Positions 59,011 to 64,000 of a stretch of 64,000 nt of DNA are shown here, piece by piece. The stretch comes from Saturnia japonica (lineage: Eukaryota; Arthropoda; Insecta; Lepidoptera; Saturniidae). The stretch covers positions 17,565,413 to 17,629,412 of the forward strand of contig CM065320.1 of assembly GCA_033032175.1 (NCBI GenBank), written 5' to 3'. Positions within the stretch are counted from its first letter, which is position 1; each line of letters begins with the position of its first letter. The position numbers and the translations under genes are program-made. Under the pieces are notes generated by a model, which worked only from the letters and a program-made list of their open reading frames with translations, was not told the DNA's origin and did not search any database.

Positions 59011-59509
59011 CTAGCGGTATACCCGCGGCTTCGCTCACGTGACTACAGAATGCCCGCGCGAATCTTGCTCTCTGCTCCCGGCTATTTTAAAGACAAAAAT
59101 GCTCATTGTGAATATTCCTCGGAAGATAGGACTCGGACTTTTGTGTAGGTCTCTTTTAATGCCTATAATTATATAGTACGTTAATTTGCTATATCTCTTA
59201 TAATTTACTCAACATAAGCCATTTAAGCGCCCGAATTGATTCACCATGACCAGTTTTTTAATTTGCGCGGAACGCTAATTCTTTTTCTAAAATAGAAGTA
59301 GCCTAAGTTACTCCCTATATCATCAGCTATCTATCAGTGAAAGTCCCGTCAAAATCGGTCCAACCGTTTCGGAGATTACCCAGAAAAAACAGACAGACAA
59401 AAATTTTAAGAATTGGCTTTTTATTGTAGGTATCGTATATACTTTCATGTGTATTAGTAAAAAAATCTGTTATTACAAACAGACACTTCAATTTTATTAA
59501 TTGTATAGG
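59011..59509 (-). mobile_element. Helitron, non-autonomous, about 0.5 kb
   Basis: The minus-strand 3' end has GCGGGTATACCGCTAG followed by T, with the hairpin directly at the end. The 5' side shows TATACAATTAATAAAATTGA after CC instead of the expected TC. It shares its body with the Helitron at 42552-46109. Confidence 0.7.
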
Positions 59510-59943
59510 TTAACTTTTTGTTATATATTATTAACAAATTTAATTTTATGCATGGTAGGTATCACAACACACAAATTCACATGAAATACAAATAGGGTTA
59601 GTAAAATAAAATAAAATTACATAATAGCGAACGCTTTTAGAAAGAACTTGTTATTGAAATCCAATAAATATTAACTTAACGAAGCAAGAGATATAATCCA
59701 AATAAAAAGGATGGTAAGGTCCTTGAGACGGTAAAGGATTCCATGTAATTGCTTTCACGTAAATAGCTTTCATGTACCTACGAGAGAGAGAAACGAAAAG
59801 TATTTACTTTATTAAAATTCTTCATTGAAAAGGTTTTAGCTCTTAGCTTCTCATTTCATTAAAGGATCAATATCTGAAACGTAAAAAATATTTTGTAGCA
59901 TTTTCAATTTCATTTCAACATATTACACAATAATCAGATCTGA
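59510..59943. other. Non-coding DNA
   Basis: AT-rich, nothing recognised. Confidence 0.4.
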
Positions 59944-60994
59944 CTAGCTGACCCACGTAACTTCGTCTGCGTCATATAAGAGAGAGAGAGAAAGGGTTAG
60001 AGAGAAGTGGGTCGTAGGCACTGTATTATAGGTACCGCTCGCGTCTCACATTATTCTGCATAATAAAAATGCGATCGCGATTCTTGATCATTATTTTGCT
60101 GCCGAGTTATTTTAAAACTGTGATATCTCCTAAGACATTCATTTAAATCAATTACTGTAATGGGCAATTTTGTTTAAAATTAAATACTTGTGATGAATAA
60201 CGTATTTATTTCGATAAGGATTACTCGTTATATGTATTGTTACTGTAATGCCGATGATTGACGTGAAGAAGTTTTATTCGAATTCTACAGTTACAAATTT
60301 CACGAACTCACAACGCGGTTATTTATTTCACTGTGGTTTCGCTTCCTTTTATCGCTTTATAATTCAAAAGTGAACTACTTCGGCGCCGCGCCTGAGCCGC
60401 TTAAATATCTACTCTAAACGATCGCAGAAAAATCGTGAATCATCGCTAACTTTCTCGACGTTTAGTTGCTATGCCTACTCGATGTCGTAATTGAGGCGAT
60501 AAGCCCTATACATATGTGTATAAACTGCGATGTTTACACAAACATGCGCCGTGGTTGTCTATGACGCGAACATTAGTTGTAATTGCTTCGAGATATTTCG
60601 GGAACAGGATTTTTCTATCTTTTCAATCGGGTTGTAACAGGTCGTAACAGTATAATTACCATTTAAAAATTATATTGAGTAAATCTAAAGACTTTTTTTT
60701 AGAGCTTTTTAAGGGAAACGATTTCGTCACACATTATTGTTGCGTAACTTTAACCATTCACGCAGCGCACGCAGTGGAAGCGCGCAAAAGGAATAAATTT
60801 TCCCCGTTTTTGCAACGTTTTTTATTGATGCTCCGCTCCTATTGGTTGTAGCGTGATTTTATATAGCTTATAGCCTTGCTCGATAAATGGGCTATCCCAC
60901 ACTAAAACATTTTCTCCATTCGAACCAGTAGTTCTTGAGATTAGCGCGTTCAACCAAACAAACAAACTCTTCAGCTTTATAATATTAGTATAGA
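59944..60994 (-). mobile_element. Helitron, non-autonomous, about 1.05 kb
   Basis: The minus strand starts A/TCTATACTAATATTATAAAG and continues GAGTTTGTTTGTTTGGTTGA and CTACTGGTTCGAA, familiar lepidopteran Helitron text. It ends TGGGTCAGCTAG before a T. Its 3' end matches that of the Helitron at 42552, while its 5' end does not. No coding content. Confidence 0.8.
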
Positions 60995-63900
60995 TTATTG
61001 ATAGTCTAAATTCAAAATAACAAACGGTAAATATTGATTGATATAATTAATCAAACTCAGTAATATGGTTTGGTTTGCGTAGATTTAGGTGATTTTAAAG
61101 AACTTTAATCGAGATAATATAAACAATTTATTTTTTACTTTCATTAAAAATATTTGTAAATTAACATCATCATGTCAAATAAAACTATAACCAGGGAGTG
61201 GATTGCTTGTAGAGTGATTGTTCTTCGCAATTCTTTCGTGAAAATTCACTTCTTCTTTTTTTATTTAACATTGTTTTATTTCGTCTTTTCCTAAGTTCTT
61301 CAAATAGTTTAACATAATAAGACTGACTGAAGAATGGTCGAATAAAGTCATATTATATACTTAGCATTTAGTGCGTAAGATGGATACCGATTATAAAAAT
61401 TTAACAACGCAGAATAAAATTGGGAATTGATTTGTTCGAAAATTAGTCCGTATTCCGGTCTCAGTCCCGTCCCATCCGCCTGGTACCCGACCCGCAGCCC
61501 GACCCGTGAAACATTACCAACAATAGTTCCGTATTGGCTTGGATTTATTATTAGTTCATCTATCGAATAATATTGAGCGTAATGAACTACGTAAAAGCTT
61601 TGTTTCCATCAAATAATCTAATTAGTTCCATTATGTTAGATATTGGGTTAGCAATAAAAACATAATTAAGCACTTACAAAATAATATTATAATGCTATAT
61701 TTTTCCTCAGAATTTTACACAAAACTACACTATTGGTTATTTCTGTTATCAGTATGTGTTCCTTTAAATACTTCAATATTTAAAACCTTATCATTTTACT
61801 TACAGAGTTCCAGACACGCTGACCCCTAGCCATACTATTTATACTAGTATAAAATACTTGAAACTGCTGCAAGGGGCAGATCACGCATCGTATAAGTATC
61901 ATTCATATTTTGATTATAGTATAATATGTTGAAATTAATTTAAAATTGTTACAATATTCATTTTAGAAATGAAAATTACAAATAAATTTTAAAGTATTCT
62001 CCGAAAAGCGGTACCGTGTGATTGATTACGAACGCACTAAAAACAAAAACAAAAGCAATAACAACAATATTTTACTTGCGAATATACAAAGTTATAAAAG
62101 AGAGGTTCGTTCACACTTATTAATATTAAACACACTACCATCCGTGACTTTGCATGTCTATTTCAATGTCTGAGAGAGACCCCGACGATATTTCCCTACA
62201 AGGGTCCTTGAGATTAGTGACTCTAGAAGAGTTATAGAATATAATGTTTTATTTAACTAGTTTGTGCACCTATTTTTTGTAATATCATTTCTTCTTGGCT
62301 TTTTTAGTCGTATGCAAAGTTTTTACGGAATTGTCAAACAAAATAAGTTTGATATAAAAATAATTTTATATTTATTTTTTATACCAGGTACAATAAAGAA
62401 TATCGTTTATCTTCAGTCATCTTATATCAAAGAGATGTCAAGTAGATATATTTTTATAATATCTATTAATAATCCCTTTTATCCGTACATATTGTCAGTT
62501 ACGATGCGAGAAGAGACAAATTTTCGTAGTTCTAATTTATGCATTAAGCATATTTTTGGTTTATCTACGTTTGTTTTGCTTTACAAGAGATAACATGTAC
62601 CTACTAGTAAGATAACAATCATATAGGTTATTAAGAATGCCCACTGACAAGGTACATCTCTATCTAAGCATGTGTGATAATAATTGTTTCCCAAGATAAA
62701 TTTTAATTAATGTAGTATTTGACTTCCACAATTCCCCTCACTATGCGGCGTGTGGCGCAGTCTGTGATCCCTTCTAATTGCTTTGTTAATGTCCCTATGA
62801 ATTTAAATGAATTCCCGAAGCGCTCGCCTGCTCTGACTCAGTTCGCGTCGTAGGTTACTCTGCATGAATTTCGCTACTATTTCATTGTTACTACGTTTTG
62901 CCTGTAACTAGTCAATTCCGTTACAAAGAAATACCGAAAAAATGGTAGAGTTGATATATACGTGACATTCTACAACTCGCACATTAGTAAATCAACTCAC
63001 CTAATCTTTATTAAAAAAAGGGATGATGTAAATCAAATGTAGTAAGTTTCTTAGGTAAATCCGTGTTCACAATCCTCAATTCACTTACATTAACAAATAC
63101 CATATACGTTTAATAATTTGAGCGTTTAAATGTTTTAACTAAAGAAAACTTCGAATACTCCCACGGATTAAGTCACCACAAAACTTACTTCTAAAACGTT
63201 ATGCATATTTAAGCAAAAGTCCGTTTTCTCCTCAATGTCTCCCGAACTTTCTCTGTTTTTTTTTTTTTTGCTCTTTCTGGAGGACGAGCGAGCTATATTG
63301 ACATTCAGTTTTGTTCCCACAGTGTGTTTTTACGGACTACATGGGTACTGGCGTGCGGCCGCATTAAGCATGACATCTGAGGGGACGTTCTGTACAACTT
63401 GCATTTTATGTTTCCGTAATGTCTAAGAGAGAAAAGTGCAAGGAGAAAATACAGAGCTATTGTTTTATTATGGATGGCTAACACATTTTCTAGCAAATAT
63501 TTCCAAAATCATTGACTGAATAAGTCTGGACGCATCTGAGATCCCACACATCGTAGGAATTTAAATTTAGAGACACCGCCGAGCGCAGATGTTCAAAGGT
63601 ACACAACTTCTAAAATGTTCCCTTTGACAAAACTGTACGGAGACAACTGTCTGAAATTTTCAAGAAAGTTTTTTAGTATTTCATTTTGAAGTATTTTTTT
63701 TTAAATTCGTCTATATACTTTAAGTTATAAATAGGTTAACCTAAAGGTAAAAATGCTTATTATTTCTATTTTTGGCTAGTGTGGCTTCACAATTGTTGAT
63801 TATGTGGTTAACGCTAGATAAAAATATAAAAGTAAATATATAAAACCCTTTGGTTCCCTTACATAATAAAAATGTACGTAAAATTGTATATGCCATCCCC

Positions 63901-64000
63901 GGGAACAGAGGAGTTAATAAAGTAGATCCGATGAGTTTGGAAGGTAGGAACTAACGTCACAATGCTTAGCAATAGTATAATCAGATTGTAATTTATTAAT
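60995..64000. other. Non-coding DNA to the window end
   Basis: A CpG/CCCG-rich stretch lies at 61445-61510. Open frames at 62264-62593 and 63235-63496 are AT- or T-run-driven and unrecognised. No repeat or RNA gene seen. Confidence 0.4.

Noticed and set aside
62264..62593. 109-residue hydrophobic protein
   Set aside because: Composition-driven frame in AT-rich DNA, not recognised.

Overview
The window reads as AT-rich nuclear DNA of an insect, most likely a moth or butterfly. The basis is the mixture of elements: an R1-clade LINE, a BEL/Pao LTR element, RTE-type LINEs with a GATGAT tail, a DD34D mariner, many small Helitrons ending in CTAG, tRNA-derived SINEs whose wording I know from Lepidoptera, and a short CCTAA telomere-type run. 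No prokaryotic organisation, rRNA gene or true tRNA gene was seen. No host gene could be named. The best host-coding candidate is a roughly 200-base exon-like block on the minus strand near 24.3-24.5 kb.

Layout. 1-8.1 kb: a minus-strand R1-type non-LTR retrotransposon (zinc-knuckle ORF1, endonuclease and reverse transcriptase ORF2), split by a plus-strand BEL/Pao element at 2221-7354 with identical 179-bp LTRs and a GACGT target duplication. 8.1-25 kb: mostly non-coding DNA with two decayed LINE 3' ends, SINE copies, CpG-dense patches, a 17-C run and the exon candidate. 25.2-26.4 kb: a short element with CACTA-like ends around a broken conserved reading frame. 28.4-31.1 kb: a decayed Tc1/mariner-superfamily element with terminal inverted repeats of more than 330 bp. 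32.8-36.0 kb and 42.9-46.0 kb: two nearly identical full-length RTE-type LINEs, the second inside a Helitron. 39.55-41.05 kb: ten head-to-tail copies of a 149-bp unit. 48.3-49.6 kb: a mariner with an intact transposase, inserted at the end of an older Tc1-like remnant. 50-61 kb: Helitrons, SINEs and an internally deleted Ty3/gypsy-type remnant. 61-64 kb: no recognisable feature.

The coding sequences do not form a pathway; each serves the mobility of its own element. Intact products are the BEL/Pao RT-RNase H-integrase polyprotein (without a complete gag or protease) and the mariner transposase. The R1-type and RTE-type proteins are broken by stops or frameshifts, although their families were probably active recently because copies and LTRs are so alike. 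The nesting order (BEL in R1, RTE in Helitron, mariner in Tc1-like) gives a relative history of activity.
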